64,000 nucleotides of DNA from Apoda limacodes (lineage: Eukaryota; Arthropoda; Insecta; Lepidoptera; Limacodidae). Below the pieces are notes generated by a model, which was given only the letters and a program-made list of their open reading frames with translations, was not told the origin of the DNA and did not search any database. Shown here in pieces: positions 1 to 12,500 of the stretch; position 1 is the stretch's first letter, and each line of letters opens with the position of its first letter. The DNA lies in contig OX291550.1 in NCBI GenBank assembly GCA_946406115.1, forward strand, positions 25,706,722 through 25,770,721, in the 5' to 3' direction. Made by a program: the position numbers and the translations under genes.

Positions 1-178
1 TAGGTACATATATATTACTTTTTATTGTCAATGCATACATATCATACATAAATACACCCAGAATCAAGACAAACACAAATGTTTATTACATAAATGTTTG
101 TCCAGTGCGGTCCAGTGTATCGAACCCACACCCTCTGCACAGCAGCCGGCTACACTACCAACTAAGCTGCAAGGGAGT
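1..178 (-). repeat. tRNA-like SINE-type repeat
   Basis: Read on the minus strand, 178 to about 110 resembles the head of a tRNA gene: an A-box-like TTAGTTGGTAGT followed by a B-box-like GGTTCGATAC. A T-rich tail (TGTGTTTGTCTTGATTCTGG and onward) follows toward position 1. A head with polymerase III boxes joined to such a tail is the usual plan of lepidopteran SINEs. Similar material is seen at 18480-18740. The left end may be cut by the window edge. Confidence 0.5.
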
Positions 179-666
179 TAATAATAATGCCTCCATTTAC
201 CCATAAACAAGATGTTATTTTATGTCCATCGGGCTATTTCTGAGCCAAAAAGTCACTCTATTGCACCGTTGTGACTTAGAAGAATATTAACCTGCGGTTT
301 TCGGCGCCCTCATTTTGCACTCACTTACACAGACACATTTGTATACATTACCAAAGTTTTATAGACGCAATATATCTACCTCCTCGTCCATCACTCATTC
401 ATTTTAATTTATTGTTCTGTCACTCTTTCATAAAAATCTTTGCAATTGCAGACGACTAAGGGTGTCGAAATATATGTGTCTAACCTTTTTTTCATTTTTA
501 TTTCATTAATTACAAAAACAAACATAGCACGAAATGTATATTTAAATTTTAGGAATACTATCGATATCGAGGAGTTTTTTGGTCATTAAAAATGGGGTTT
601 ATGAATGAATAAATGGGTTGAATAGAAAGTCCCGTTTGATTTTACAAAGCGACCTTTTTTCTCCAG

Positions 667-1615
667 CCTCCCTGACGATAGTCTTGACTTAGTTCTCTCA
701 GCAACATACAACCACTCGACGGAACGCTTCGCCGACAAAGAAGATCTCCACCTACAGCCGGAGACACGAGGTTGTCCCACCTGGCGCCGGCTTCGGAACA
801 CCTTTGATAAATACCCAAGCACTCGCATACCAATGGTAAGTCAAGTAACCACCTGAAGAACGCATTCCCAATAATTTTGCAGACAGAAAGCACAAGGAAT
901 TCAGGTAAGAGAGGCGTCGGTCAGATTATTTGGTCAGTGTCTTATTCAACGGTAAGAAATAATCAAGTTCGTATGGACTTCTTCTGCTGTCATCTCCGGG
1001 CACGTGCACCTAGATATCAGCTTCAAGCGTTTGACTCGGTTTAAAAACAAGCTACTAGAATTGACGATCTTAAACGCCCCCTCTAAATATTGACCTGGTG
1101 CATTTGTTAAGCGATTAGCGTTTGTTTTTCAGCCGGGATTCTATTTGCTGGCCTATAGCCTTGTCCTGTCTGATAAAGTGCAATAACTGGTATTTGGGTG
1201 ACGTTACGCACACTTGTAGGTACATTCTTTTTACTGTAGCCAAAATAGCAAAAGCTTAACATTCGCAGGCATATAATTCTCCCATATTTCCATCGATTCT
1301 TATAAGAAATGGTAACTAAACCTAAACCTTTTTTACAGTTTTGAACTATAAATAATAATATTATTCTCAATCCAAACTCAATAGTTTATACCTATTTACA
1401 AGGTCACTAGCTCCTTAAAAAAAAATTCAAGCTTTATTAATTTATTATTTGGCATTCTTCTGTTTTTTCCTTAGGGCCATCCGATGCAGCGTGGTGGCAT
1501 TAAAGAGCGAAGGTCTCCATTCAGCGTGAAACTGATGAACTCAGGCGTACACTCCTCGCAGACTAACCCTGGCTACAGCAGACAGCCGGCAGGCGGCGCT
1601 ATCTTCTTCTATTAA
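667..1615 (+). CDS. C-terminal exons of an unidentified protein (5' part outside the window)
   Basis: Two plus-strand exons are inferred. Exon A, 667-835, follows CTCCAG and ends ATG|GTAAGT; only one frame is open, giving LPDDSLDLVLSATYN... to STRIPM. Exon B, 1475-1615, follows TTCCTTAG and reads GHPMQRGGIKERRSPF to a C-terminus GYSRQPAGGAIFFY, then TAA. Phases agree (A ends in phase 0, B starts in phase 0). About 102 residues are visible. The 5' part must lie further left or in exons I could not see in 1-666. I do not recognise the protein. The C-terminal GYSR..GG..FF pattern recalls short tails of some axonemal microtubule inner proteins, but this is only an impression. A tandem repeat starts about 40 bases after the stop. 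Confidence 0.55.
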
Positions 1616-1656
1616 ATCAACGACCCACAAAGGCCATAAAAATAAAACAAGCTATT

Positions 1657-2270
1657 TCGTAACATAGGTATAATATTTCCGTGAAATGTAACGCCACCAA
1701 AAGACGCAATATTGTGACATATATTTTCATGGAATTCACGCCACCAAAAGATGCTATCTTGTAACATAAAATAATTCTGTTGAATGTAACGCCAGCAAAA
1801 GACGCTATCTTGTAACAAATAATATTTCTATGGAATGTATCGCCACCAAAAGACGCTATCTTGTGTATATAAAAATTTTATAAAATGTAAAGCCACCAAA
1901 AGACACTACCTTGTAATATATAATAATTCCATGAATTGTAACGCCACCAAAAAACACTATCTTGTAACATATAATATTTCCATGAAATGTATCGCTAACA
2001 CAAGACGCTGTCTTGTAATGTATAATAATTCCATGAATTGTAACGCAACCAAAAAATGCTATATTGTACCATATAAAATTAATATGGAATGTAGTGTGAC
2101 GAAAAGACGCTATCTTGTAATATAATAATTCCATGAATTGTAACGCCACCAAAAAACGCTATCTTGTAACATATAATATTTCTATGAAATGTATTCCCAC
2201 CAAACGGCGCTATTTCATAATTATAATAATTCAATTAATTGTAACACCACCAAAAAACGCTTTCTTGTCA
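1657..2270. repeat. 51-bp minisatellite, about 12 units
   Basis: A unit of about 51 bp built on ACGCCACCAAAAGACGCTAT plus CTTGTAACATATAATATTTC is repeated about 12 times with moderate divergence. The unit length is a multiple of three and lacks stops in some frames, which explains the apparent open frames on both strands. It lies just after the stop codon at 1615, so it may be in that gene's 3' UTR. Confidence 0.9.
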
Positions 2271-3089
2271 TTATACCTGTCTTTATTTAGATGTTGCATT
2301 GCTAGTCCGCTTAATTAATTTAGTAACTAGTACGTGGTACATAATCGATTATGATCTTCATTACCTTGTTAGTTTTAAATTTTTTAACATTGTCACGTGC
2401 AAAAAAATGTTTAAAATTGATAGCCGGTAAATATACTGAATACAGTTGCCCTAGAAAAGTCCTAATTATGTCCATGCTCGTTTATACTATAAGCCATTTG
2501 AATTTTTTGTTTATTTTAATTACGATAAGTTATCAATCAAATTATTATTTTTGTTTTTTTAGTTTTCAATAAATGACTGTTTTTTTGAAACAGCGGTTGA
2601 TGACAAGCTGTTTTTTTTTCTTATTTATATAAAGAATATATAATTGAATTGAGCGTCCAAGCTTTGCTCATGAATTCACATCATCTACTCTCGAATACCG
2701 TAACAACTTACGTACGAATATCGCTAAATAGCGAAAATCAGGGACGCTATCTTATCATATTACGCTATTCTATTAGTAGCCCCGGGATACTTTAAACGAA
2801 ACCTATCAAACTTTATTATAAACAAGCATTTCTTAATAAACAAATTTAATAATTCAGATTGGTAATGGTAAGCGGTTTCCGCAGCTTATATAGATGCTTG
2901 CAACACCTGGGGCACAACTCGCGCGGTGCCTCATTCCACAACCTAAGCGTTCGCTGGAGGAAGGTTACCGCACTGTACGTGACAACAAGCGTGATTTTTT
3001 TGCTCGATATTGATAACGGCAACAGGTAGACGCTTAAAATATTTACAGAATATTTAGTTATAAAGTCACTTTAAAAAGAAATAATTAAA
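2271..3089. other. Non-coding, no gene seen
   Basis: AT-rich sequence with no open frame that shows splice signals or a recognisable protein. The short frame at 2351-2572 starts with a hydrophobic stretch but has low-complexity AT-driven composition and is not supported. Confidence 0.5.
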
Positions 3090-3212
3090 TTAAAATGAAA
3101 AAAATATTTATTGGGGGCTCCCATACAACAAACGTGATTTTTTGTCGTTTTTATAGATAATGGTACGGAACCCTCCGTGCGCGAGTCCGACTCGCACTTG
3201 GCCGATTTATAC
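3090..3212 (+). repeat. 3' end of a dispersed repeat (GGTACGGAACCCT...GCACTTGGCCG family)
   Basis: This stretch contains GGGGGCTCCCATACAACAAA, then GGTACGGAACCCTCCGTGCG and CGACTCGCACTTGGCCGATT. The same ending recurs at 5676-5722, 29720-29766, 31319-31368 and, inverted, at 60265-60330. From general knowledge this tail is very common in lepidopteran genomes. Its transposon class is not certain from the sequence. Confidence 0.8.
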
Positions 3213-4022
3213 ATATGGCAACAGGACACTGTGCATTAGAGTCGCTGAAAAGGAGGTCTAGGAACCAGGAAGCTGTGTTGAGCGCTGTGATAAGTCCTGA
3301 TAAAGTAGTGCAATGCGAGGCGTTCGGTAGACTACTACTGGCTGAGTAGGCTGCTGCTGCAAGTGCGTCATTGTTTAGCGTCGGAATAAGTTCACGAATT
3401 GTGAAAAGAAGGAAAAAGGGAGATGTCCTGCCATACGAGGTATAGCAGGTGTGGGGTTACCCTGATCCGCTTATCTTTAGGTTTGGATCGTATGTATACC
3501 ACTCTACTGAATAAACTTGGTAGTACGATACATAGTACCCGTGACGTCACCATTGTCTATTAGGAGGGCGATATGGTCAAAATGCGAATATTATGACACT
3601 TTACTTTTACATGGTCCGTTATCATTCCCCTACAATTTTTTCCGCAGAGCATATGTACCAAGAAGTTTATATATGGATTATGTACAGTCAAATTCTACAT
3701 CTATATATTGTTATTGTAATAGAGCATCACGGCCCCCATTTCCTGGGCGCGTCAGGATGCTGTGTCATTCAACACATATTCCACTTCAACCTTCTTTAGA
3801 GGATTCTGGCAGATTTTAGTAAAAACAGCTTTGGTGTAAAAGAAAAAAATAATTGGACACAAGTTTTAATTTTGGGAAATTTAATGATCAAATAATTAAT
3901 GAGCTAATTATAATCTTTAAATATAAAATTTTGGCCTAGATAATGTAATTTTTTTGTTACACTAAACAACCTGTCATAAATCGGGAAACAATACAAATCA
4001 CCTCGGTTAAAAGAAAATTGTG

Positions 4023-7000
4023 ATGGATTTTTTGGATTCTATTGGTAAGAGTAAATTATCAAAGAGTAATTATTAAATCAAAGGGCAAAGAATAAGCCAA
4101 GAGGACGATATGAGGTTTAAGTCTGCACAGATCTGTGACAGGATTTATAAATGTCGTACATACACATCCATCTAAATAACGTAAAATGAAAAATACCAAT
4201 TACCCATCTATTTTATTATATTACAATTTTTATTTTGTAACCTTTTTAGATCTAGATAACCGCTTCAAAAAGTCGGATCGGGTTCGCTCGTGGTACTTGT
4301 ATGAACAGTATAAATCTCTGGAGGAGGACGATTTGCAAATGAATGAAAAATTTAACGACCAGTCATACCAAGAGTGGATGTTGCAGCAAGAACTTACAGA
4401 CAGAAGAGCAAGGCGTAGATTATATGATAAACCAGAAATGAACCAAAATAAAAACCCAATACCAGCCAGAAGTGAAGAATACATCATTAATTTCAACACC
4501 AATGCAGACATCTTCTTCAAAAGTGTTTCCGATATTATTGATAACCAAGAAACCCAATGCGAACAGGGTCTTTTAAATTATGAGGACTTTATCAGTGAAG
4601 ATGACTCGAAAAATTTCAGGGTTTCCAGTACAAAACAATCTGAAAAATCAATTGACAACAAGATTAAAGATAATAATAATTCAAATATCCTACACAACGT
4701 TATTGACAACCTTGATTATGTCAATAATATTTCTGATGAAGTAAAAGAAGAATTGGAAATTGCTAAAAGAAACATCGTCGAGAATATTAAATTGCAAATG
4801 GAAAACGTGCGGGAAGATATACAGTATTTAGAAGATTATAGCAAGCTCTCTGATGAGACCTTGTCGGAAGGAAATAGTGTAATGTTAATAGAAGAGAAAA
4901 AAAATACATGTCCATGTCATATGTTTAACAGAAATGTACAAGGTGACAACAATATTTTTGTAATGTGGTCAAAGTTAGTCTCTTTTGCGTATCAAGTAAC
5001 GCAATCAAACCATGGTAAGGGAAATATTTTGAAGGTTTCTTTTCGTACTTTGTCTTTTCATACATTTTACCAGTTTCTTATTTCTTATTAGTTTCGTTTA
5101 TATATCTACTCTTTTATGAAACTGCTAAGGTAATATTTTTATAGATTTAAGATGTTTTTGAAAAAAATATTGGGATCTATCTACTGTTCAGAATAATGGC
5201 AACTTTTTTAGAGATTTCGTCTGTCTGTCTGTTTCGTACGAATTCCATTGAAAGGTACATAATTAGATGAAGTTAGTAAAATCAAATATAAGTTTATAAA
5301 CCTTGTAAAATTAAAAAAAAAATTATAACATTCTGAATACTAATATTTACTCAACTAATAATAATATGTTCGTTCAAATTAGGGCTCGGCGCTTGCTAGT
5401 GGCTCTATCGTTAAAACAGTAACACACACTCATACTGTGCGTGAGCTTTAAAGTATAACAACAAATAATAAAAACCAGCTAAGTGTGAGACGGGCCCATC
5501 GTAAATCACCGTTACAGCACCATATAGCTGTTATCAAGCGAAACAGTAACACATTTGTTTGTTGAAAACGATATTCATAGTTTAGCAACGTCGGGCTTGG
5601 TCAGTAATTAGATGGGTTTTTAAATTACGTTTTACACTTTTGTTTGTGTTTGTAAATTACGTAAATGATGGTGAGTACGGAACCCTCGGTGAGCGATTCC
5701 GACTCACACTTGGCCGGTTTTTTTTATATTTTACCTTTTACTAGTCTAGGATTAAATCAACTGACAACTGATACTTGGGGAATCGATTGTTTAAGACAGT
5801 TTAGTGCCGTAGGTTTTTAAAGAAACTACGAATTCGAAAAAATTAACAAAAATTTATGTAAACGTTCATTCGTGCCATGGGTTCTTCAAAAAGGGTTCTT
5901 AATGCCATTATTTGTTTTTTACATTTTAACTCTGTTGCAGGCAACTGCTATGACTCTAGTTCCCAGTTGATGACGGTTGTGCTCGTCTTTGATGTACTTC
6001 GAAAGGGACTCGTCAGGATGTGTATGTAGATAAAACTTGATCTTTTAAATGTATATTTAAATAAATACTATTTAGAATCACATAAAAAAAATAACTAAAT
6101 ATTTATCACGCTAAAAATTGTGTCGAGTGTGTAAAAGGCACACCTCAAAGTGTGACATCATAAATTTTATTTATATCATACCCACCTACCTTATATTAAT
6201 AATGTAGTTAATTCTTTTACTAATTTTCAACTAATTACCAAAGCGAGGCTGTTGAAACTTACAAGCTAAAGTGGTAGTGGACCAAACCATAAATTAAGTT
6301 TATTTATTTATGTAGTAGTCTTGTAATGTTTTGTAGATTAAAATAGACTAAACTTATTGCACTGTATTGAAGCATGTTGTACCTACTTTAGTTAGTACAT
6401 TGCAGTAAGGCTGGGTTGCACCAACTAACTTGGACGGGCCGGTAGTTTAAAAAAAGGTGCCTATGCAAATTTTCATACAATCTTCCATTTTTGACGGCTG
6501 GTTAACGTCAAAGTTAGTTGGTGGATTTCGGGGGCGATAAATCGATCTAGCTAGGTTTCATTTTTAGAAAACGTCGTTTTATCCGTGTTTTTAGGCAGTG
6601 ATAAACTGAAAAATATGACATTTACTGACATCTATTGGCGAGTAGTTATAAGCAACATTAAAACTATTTGACAATAGATGGTGTTATTAAGCAACGCTTA
6701 AGCTACTTGACAATAGATGGTGTTGTTTAAAAAAAGCGAACAACGCTCGGTCCTCCAGGTTATTAAAGATGTAGATATAAAAGATAAAGACTTACATACA
6801 AATTTATTCCACATTGATACTTTTATCGTTCCGAATTAAAAGGACACACCGACAGTCAAACAGACAGAGAAAAAACTAACCCTCTAAAGATTTTTGTTTT
6901 TACTTTTGAGTCACGGAGTCTTAAAAATCGTAAAGTTGCTATAGAAATTCAGGCTGGTAAGTTTGTCTTGATACAAATAGGTAATTTAATTTTAGGTGAT

Positions 7001-8413
7001 ATTTTGCAGCCCTACGTTTCACCAATAAATTATGATGAAGAAGAAACAACGTCTACTAATGTTTCATATAAAGAAATAAAAAGGAAAACAGTCGCTACAC
7101 AAAAAGAATCAAAAGAAAATGACGTCTGTAGGGTATGTAACTTATATTATTTACAGTGTTGGCGGCTCCGTGGTTCTGTTGGTACTTGTCAGTCATACAT
7201 GTCTTTGGGACGGCGGAATACATTCGTTATTCGTAACATACGTTCGTTATACCTCTAACCACATCTTCAGCTTTACCTTAGTGTCGTGATGGTATTGTTC
7301 TAATTCTAATGGTATGCGTAGCTCTTAGTAGTATCTATCGTAATTCTAATTATATGCGTAGCTAGAAGTAGTAATATATCCTTATTCTAATGGTATGTGT
7401 AGTTAGTGGTAGTAATCTATGCTAATTCTAATTGTGGGCGCAGCTAGTAGTAGAAATCTATCCAAATTCTAATGGTATGCGTAGTTAGTAGTAGTATTTA
7501 TCCTAATTCTTATGGTATGAGTAGCTAGTAGTAGTAATCTATCCTAATTCTAATGGTATGCGTAGCTAGTAGTAGTAATCTATCCTAATTGTAATGGTAC
7601 GCGTAACTAGTAGTAGTAATCTATCCTAATTCTAATGGTATGCGTAGTTAGTAGTAGTAAGCTATCCTAATTCTAATGGTACGCGTAACTAGTAGACGTA
7701 ATCTATCCTTATTCTAATGGTATGCGTAGCTAGTAGTAGTAATCTATCCTAATTCTAATGGTACGCGAAACTAGTAATAGAAATCTATCCCAATTCTAAT
7801 GGTATGCGTAACTTGTAGTAGTAATCCATCCAAATTCTAATGGTATGCGTAGCTAGTAGTAGTAATCTATCCTAATTCTATATAATTCCTTCACCCGAAG
7901 GATATCTGAGAGAGATCGCTCCATAGCGATAAGATCGCCATTTGTACCTGTACTGTCAATACTGTATTATGTTTTTATGTTATTATACAGGTTCCGTTTC
8001 CCATTTTTACGGGCTAGCTTACATTTAAGATATATATTTTTCGTTGGCTTTCTAAATATGTTTTTAATGATTTACAGCCAAAATGCCAATTTCAACCAGA
8101 AAAATCAAGAATTCGAAAAATTGGCAGGAAGTATCATTCAGACAACTGTGTTCAACGTACGAAATATTCATACGAAAACAGAATTAACGACAGAGAAAAG
8201 GCAGGAACAAGCGAGCCGTTCACAAATGTTGCCAGGCTGTCGTCTAGAACATACAAAAATTATTACAAGCCTCTTGGTAGTACCGTCCCAGTACAAAAAA
8301 TTGGAGGTAAATGTCGTCGTTGTGTCCATTGCTCGTGTAGTAGAGTTAAAAATCCAATGTTGAATCTTGTACAGTACATGGATGGTGTGCTTAACGATAC
8401 AAAACATTTGTAA
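4023..8413 (+). CDS. Uncharacterised 419-residue protein with Cys-rich C-terminus, 4 exons
   Basis: Inferred exons are 4023-4044 (MDFLDSI), 4250-5014, 6996-7132 and 8078-8413. The junctions ATTG|GTAAGA, TTTTTAG|AT, CCATG|GTAAGG, TTTTAG|GT, AGG|GTATGT and TTTACAG|CC are all consistent in phase (1, 1, 0). The total is 1,260 nt, exactly 420 codons with the TAA at 8411-8413. The protein starts MDFLDSIDLDNRFKKSDRVR, is acidic and helical in its middle (EELEIAKRNIVENIKLQMEN, a likely coiled coil near residues 190-225), and ends basic with two close cysteine pairs (GGKCRRCVHCSCSRV). No signal peptide or membrane segment is seen. I do not recognise the family. Intron 2 holds a 5S-like repeat and a MITE; intron 3 holds a 41-bp minisatellite. 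Extra exons in the 2-kb second intron cannot be excluded. Confidence 0.65.
5500..5725 (+). repeat. 5S-rRNA-like SINE remnant
   Basis: TAGCAACGTCGGGCTTGGTC followed by AGTAATTAGATGGG near 5584-5616 resembles the internal promoter region of 5S rRNA (box A to box C). It continues into the GTACGGAACCCTCGGTGAGC...CACTTGGCCGG tail near 5680-5722. The upstream ACACATTTGTTTGTTG is shared with the copy at 31230-31368, so head and tail belong to one repeat family. It lies in intron 2 of the 419-residue gene. Confidence 0.65.
6405..6535. mobile_element. MITE with inverted ends
   Basis: The left end GGGTTGCACCAACTAACTT and the right end AAAGTTAGTTGGTG are inverted copies of each other (core CACCAACTAACTT). 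The interior of about 100 bp has no coding capacity. This fits a small foldback or MITE-type element in intron 2 of the 419-residue gene. Confidence 0.6.
7297..7890. repeat. 41-bp minisatellite, about 14 units
   Basis: The unit is AATCTATCCTAATTCTAATG followed by GTATGCGTAGCTAGTAGTAGT, about 41 bp, repeated about 14 times with point changes. It lies in intron 3 of the 419-residue gene, about 160 bases after the donor site and 190 bases before the next exon. Confidence 0.92.
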
Positions 8414-9409
8414 AAATTACAGTGTTATAAGTTGTTCTACTAATATTTTATTTTTACTCAATATTCTGTGTTAATTATTGATATCTTCACAAATCCAATC
8501 TAATCCTAAATTTTCTTACCCATCCGTATTGTTTTTTAGTAATACAGAACCGCAGTAAGTAGTTAAAACGTAAGAATACTAGACGAGATATAATGGGGAT
8601 TTCGATAAATCCCTTTATTGTTAACAGCACTACCAGCCCAAATCTGGGAGTCCGTAGTTGTAAATTCAAAAACTCGTTTTACATACACTAGAGGTGCATC
8701 TAATCTAGAATGTACCGGATCTACATGGGGCTGGCTAGGCTAGCTGTGTTTAATAGGATGACTGTCCAGACACAGAAATATCTAACTAATCCCCGGACTA
8801 CTTATACTATGTCCAACAAAAACTATTGTCCCTTAATAGATGTAGGCTAAAATTATTTCATTCCATTGTCTAAGACCTTTTTTATCTACCTACACAAAAC
8901 ATTTCTATAGAAATAAATAAAGAATAATTAACAAATATAAAAATAATTCTTAAATGTTAAATTATATTTTATAAAACTTTAAAGACAAATTACATAATTT
9001 CTTCCTCGTAGTCAAATTATTTAGTCCAACTGGTTTAACCACAAGGACATTTCCTCTTATGTCGTGTGATTAGTATATCAAATACGCAATCGCTCAAGTA
9101 GGTATTCTTTTTAAAAAAGCTTTATATATTTAAAAAATAATTACATCAATTTCTTTGTATATTAACTCCATTCATAGCACGTGGTAAATTAATGTCAAGT
9201 GCGGCACTGTTCACATAATTATTATTTTTAACTGATTTTAAAAAAAAAATTTTAGAAAAGTTTCCAAAAAAGGGTTTTAATGATAAAAAAAAATTGATAT
9301 ACATTTGTTTTTCGACACTCATTTTTTTTTTAAGATAACGTTAATTTTCTTAACAAAATGTTTTTTTGATATAAAATAGTTTGTAAATATATTTTAAATT
9401 ATTAAGTAA

Positions 9410-9535
9410 CCGGACTATTGCTACTAAAAAGGTATCAATAGTTCGGTTCTTCGTCACAACCGAACTATTGCAACTTAAAAGTTTCAGTAGTTCGGTCAAC
9501 CGGACTAACAACCGGATTACTGCTACTAGAGGTTT
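9410..9535. repeat. Clustered direct and inverted copies of an ACCGRACTATTG motif
   Basis: AACCGGACTATTGCTACT, CAATAGTTCGGTTC, CAACCGAACTATTGC, AGTAGTTCGGTC, CAACCGGACTA and AACCGGATTACTGCTACT occur within 125 bp in both orientations. This could form alternative stem-loops. A TATA-like CATATATAAAAGG follows at about 9567-9580. Confidence 0.6.
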
Positions 9536-12500
9536 TTTTTAATGTATGTTCGGGCAGAACTCAGTCATATATAAAAGGATTTAGGCAATTGTTCGAAAGT
9601 GGTTTAACTGAAATGGTCCCATTTAAATTTTGTATAGATCTGATAATGACTTTCAGAGACCGACAACGGAACTCTTCAAATATTACAGTGAATCAACCGC
9701 AATTGCTGCTATCGCATTAATATGCATTGTTTACGCAATCACACAACATCACGCCTGTACACTTGAAAGCAATTCGTCACTTAAAAGTAACAAAAAACAA
9801 CTGCTTTTAAACAAAAGGGATGCACTAAAAGGGTAAAAATATTAACTTATTTCCAAAAATGTGATCTGAATTACAGTTTGAAGTTTGTTTCTATGTACCT
9901 AACAGTTTATAACACACTTCATTTGCATGACACCACATTTCAAACTGTAATTTAAATATTGACAACAGATATTTGGTAATAAGTAATTATTTCTACTCTT
10001 TTTGTGCATCTTTTTAGAGCCGGTTGTTTTTCGTTTTTTTTTTTTTTGGTAAAAAGTTTTTCCTCATTGTATAAATAGTCCAACTGCAAGTTTATTTACC
10101 CCCAGTAACAGGGGTATTTATATTGATAGGTATGTAATAAATACATCATTTGTTATCTTAGCAAATTGAAATGAAGGTGATCCCCCGTACTGAAATATGT
10201 TTAACTTTGAGTATATACCGACTATAAAACAAAATGTAAACAATTAATCCTTATACGAACCATATGCAGCATCGAGTCAATTACCTTTATTTAGAGGGGT
10301 TATGAAATCGTTATGTAAATTGGCAATTATGCAACCGCAGCGCCACTGTAGCGTTTTCGCAATGGTCTAATTTGAAGACACCCAAAAGAAAACAAATCGT
10401 TCAAATTAAAATAAAAACACAGATTAACAAATATGTAACACTTTATTACACTTGCCGCCTTTACAACAGCGAATTTGAGTTGGTTACAGTATTCATTTAT
10501 ATTTAAGTAGAATAATTCAAAGCTATCTATAAACACCTTTCCCCAGACGGTATATTGTTTAAAAATTCTTTAAATTCATGCCACACGACAAATTTAAAAA
10601 GGTGATTGCTTACACCTCTAAAGATGACCTTATTTAACACGATTCTAAGGGGCAAAAATAAACTAACTACGCCCACCTTGACTTTTAACTTTGACTAATA
10701 TTACACGCTGTAGATTGGCGCAAAATGTATTACAGAAAAAAAATTACAAAAAACAAATTTTTAGAACGTTCTGTGCAAAAGAAATTATACACTTTGCTAA
10801 AAAGTGGCCAGTTAACATATTTTAGACAAACCATTTTAAAAATTGTTTAATAAATAGGCACTAAGTAGAAATCAAAGTGTAACAGTGGTAATTGGTGTGT
10901 AATATCAGTTAGGTTGTCTTAGCCCCTTAATATAATAACAGATTATATCTTTTCTCATTATAACCCAATTCTGTTACTCGCTGTACATACCAATTTCCAA
11001 ACCATTTTCAATCTGATTAAGTACAGTCGCGGTCATCGCCCCATTATCAGTCAGCGGCCCAAGTGGCGAGTGGCCAAAGACTGACGATGTGGCAGAAAAC
11101 CCCACTGTACATCATACAATTTGTACATTGAAAAAATACATTACATACATATATACATGTGGCATGCAAAAACGTACCTTATCAATCACAAATATGTAGA
11201 TTTACGAAATGGGCAAGTAAGTTTTTTTTAAGATGCGTACTTAAAAACCCATTCCTGTTCTCATTATTGGTAAATTGTAATAATTATAAAGTCAATGAGG
11301 ATTATTCCCCAGGCTTAAAGCAGTCGTGTCATATTCAATAGTATTAAATATTTCTATCTTAAAGTTTTAAATGATGCTTTTGTATGTGACTGTACAATAT
11401 CAATGGAAAATAAAATTAAAAATTAGCTAAAATCTCGCTTCAAGCAAAGAACTTAGAGCGCCATAAGTGGTAAAAGCCAAACGGAACTGTACAAGATTAG
11501 CGAGATAAGCGAAAGAATATAAAAATCCAACATGTTTAAGATATATTTACGATTGCGTATAAAAAGCATTTTGTTTGCCAGTTCTTTAATTAAGCATAAT
11601 AAAATTAATACCAACTGTACTGTTGTTTAGAATGTACTACATAATGCTTACAACAGAATATAAATATGAATAAATAAATAGATCAGAAACAGAAAACGAA
11701 CTAAATAAAAATTTGTAAAAAATGTGGGTAGTAAGGTGTTTTGTTTTTAGTTTTAAATATACCTACAGATCGGTACAGGCGCGAACAACTGAGTAACACT
11801 ACAATAAATTTAAACAAACATAACAATGAAATTTCAAAATCTAGTGTTAACATGTATGGAAGCAGTAATCAGGTCGAGGGAGGTATTTTATTCTCATGTT
11901 TGCTTACGATATAAAACAGTTTTTTATTTATTCATTTACAATACAGGATAAAATGAGCGGAATGAATTTCTTTTTCCTGAAATTTCAATTATTGCCTGTC
12001 CGATGATACCTCCTTGCCTGATTAAATAGGGTTAAAAGTATTTTAAAGATAATTCTACAAGAGGTGCGATTTTTGTGACGCTACACTCGATTTTTCATTA
12101 TAATCAATTTTCAAAGTGTGAACCGCGTATTTACACGTAAAAAACGGGATTCTGCATGGCGGATGACGCGTTTACCAACAACACCTTAAGTGATACCTAA
12201 AACCTTAACAGGAGCTCAAGCATAATTTAAACCTCAAGAAACCTGTGAATTGTAGTGTTATTACTTGAAAATTCAATGATGTGTAGTCAAGAACGGATTA
12301 CAAAACAAAAACGTGCTATAGATACACTGACGTTAAGTGTCAAATAATTTGCTGTGAGCGTTTTCAAATAATAAATAGATTCCCAAACATAAGTCCTATA
12401 CCTACTCGTATGAGGTAAAAAAATCTATTTAAAACTAAAATTCCAATTACAAATTTATGTTCAGCTCATTATACACTTACAAAATATATACACACAGGTA

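Noticed and set aside
883..904. A 22-nt micro-exon between the two left-edge exons (TTTTGCAG before, GTAAGA after)
   Set aside because: Including it shifts the last exon into a frame that stops after ten residues, while skipping it gives a long sensible tail.
1835..2318. Long open frames across the first minisatellite on both strands
   Set aside because: They follow from a repeat unit of 51 bp lacking stops; composition is repeat-driven and no splice or start signal supports them.
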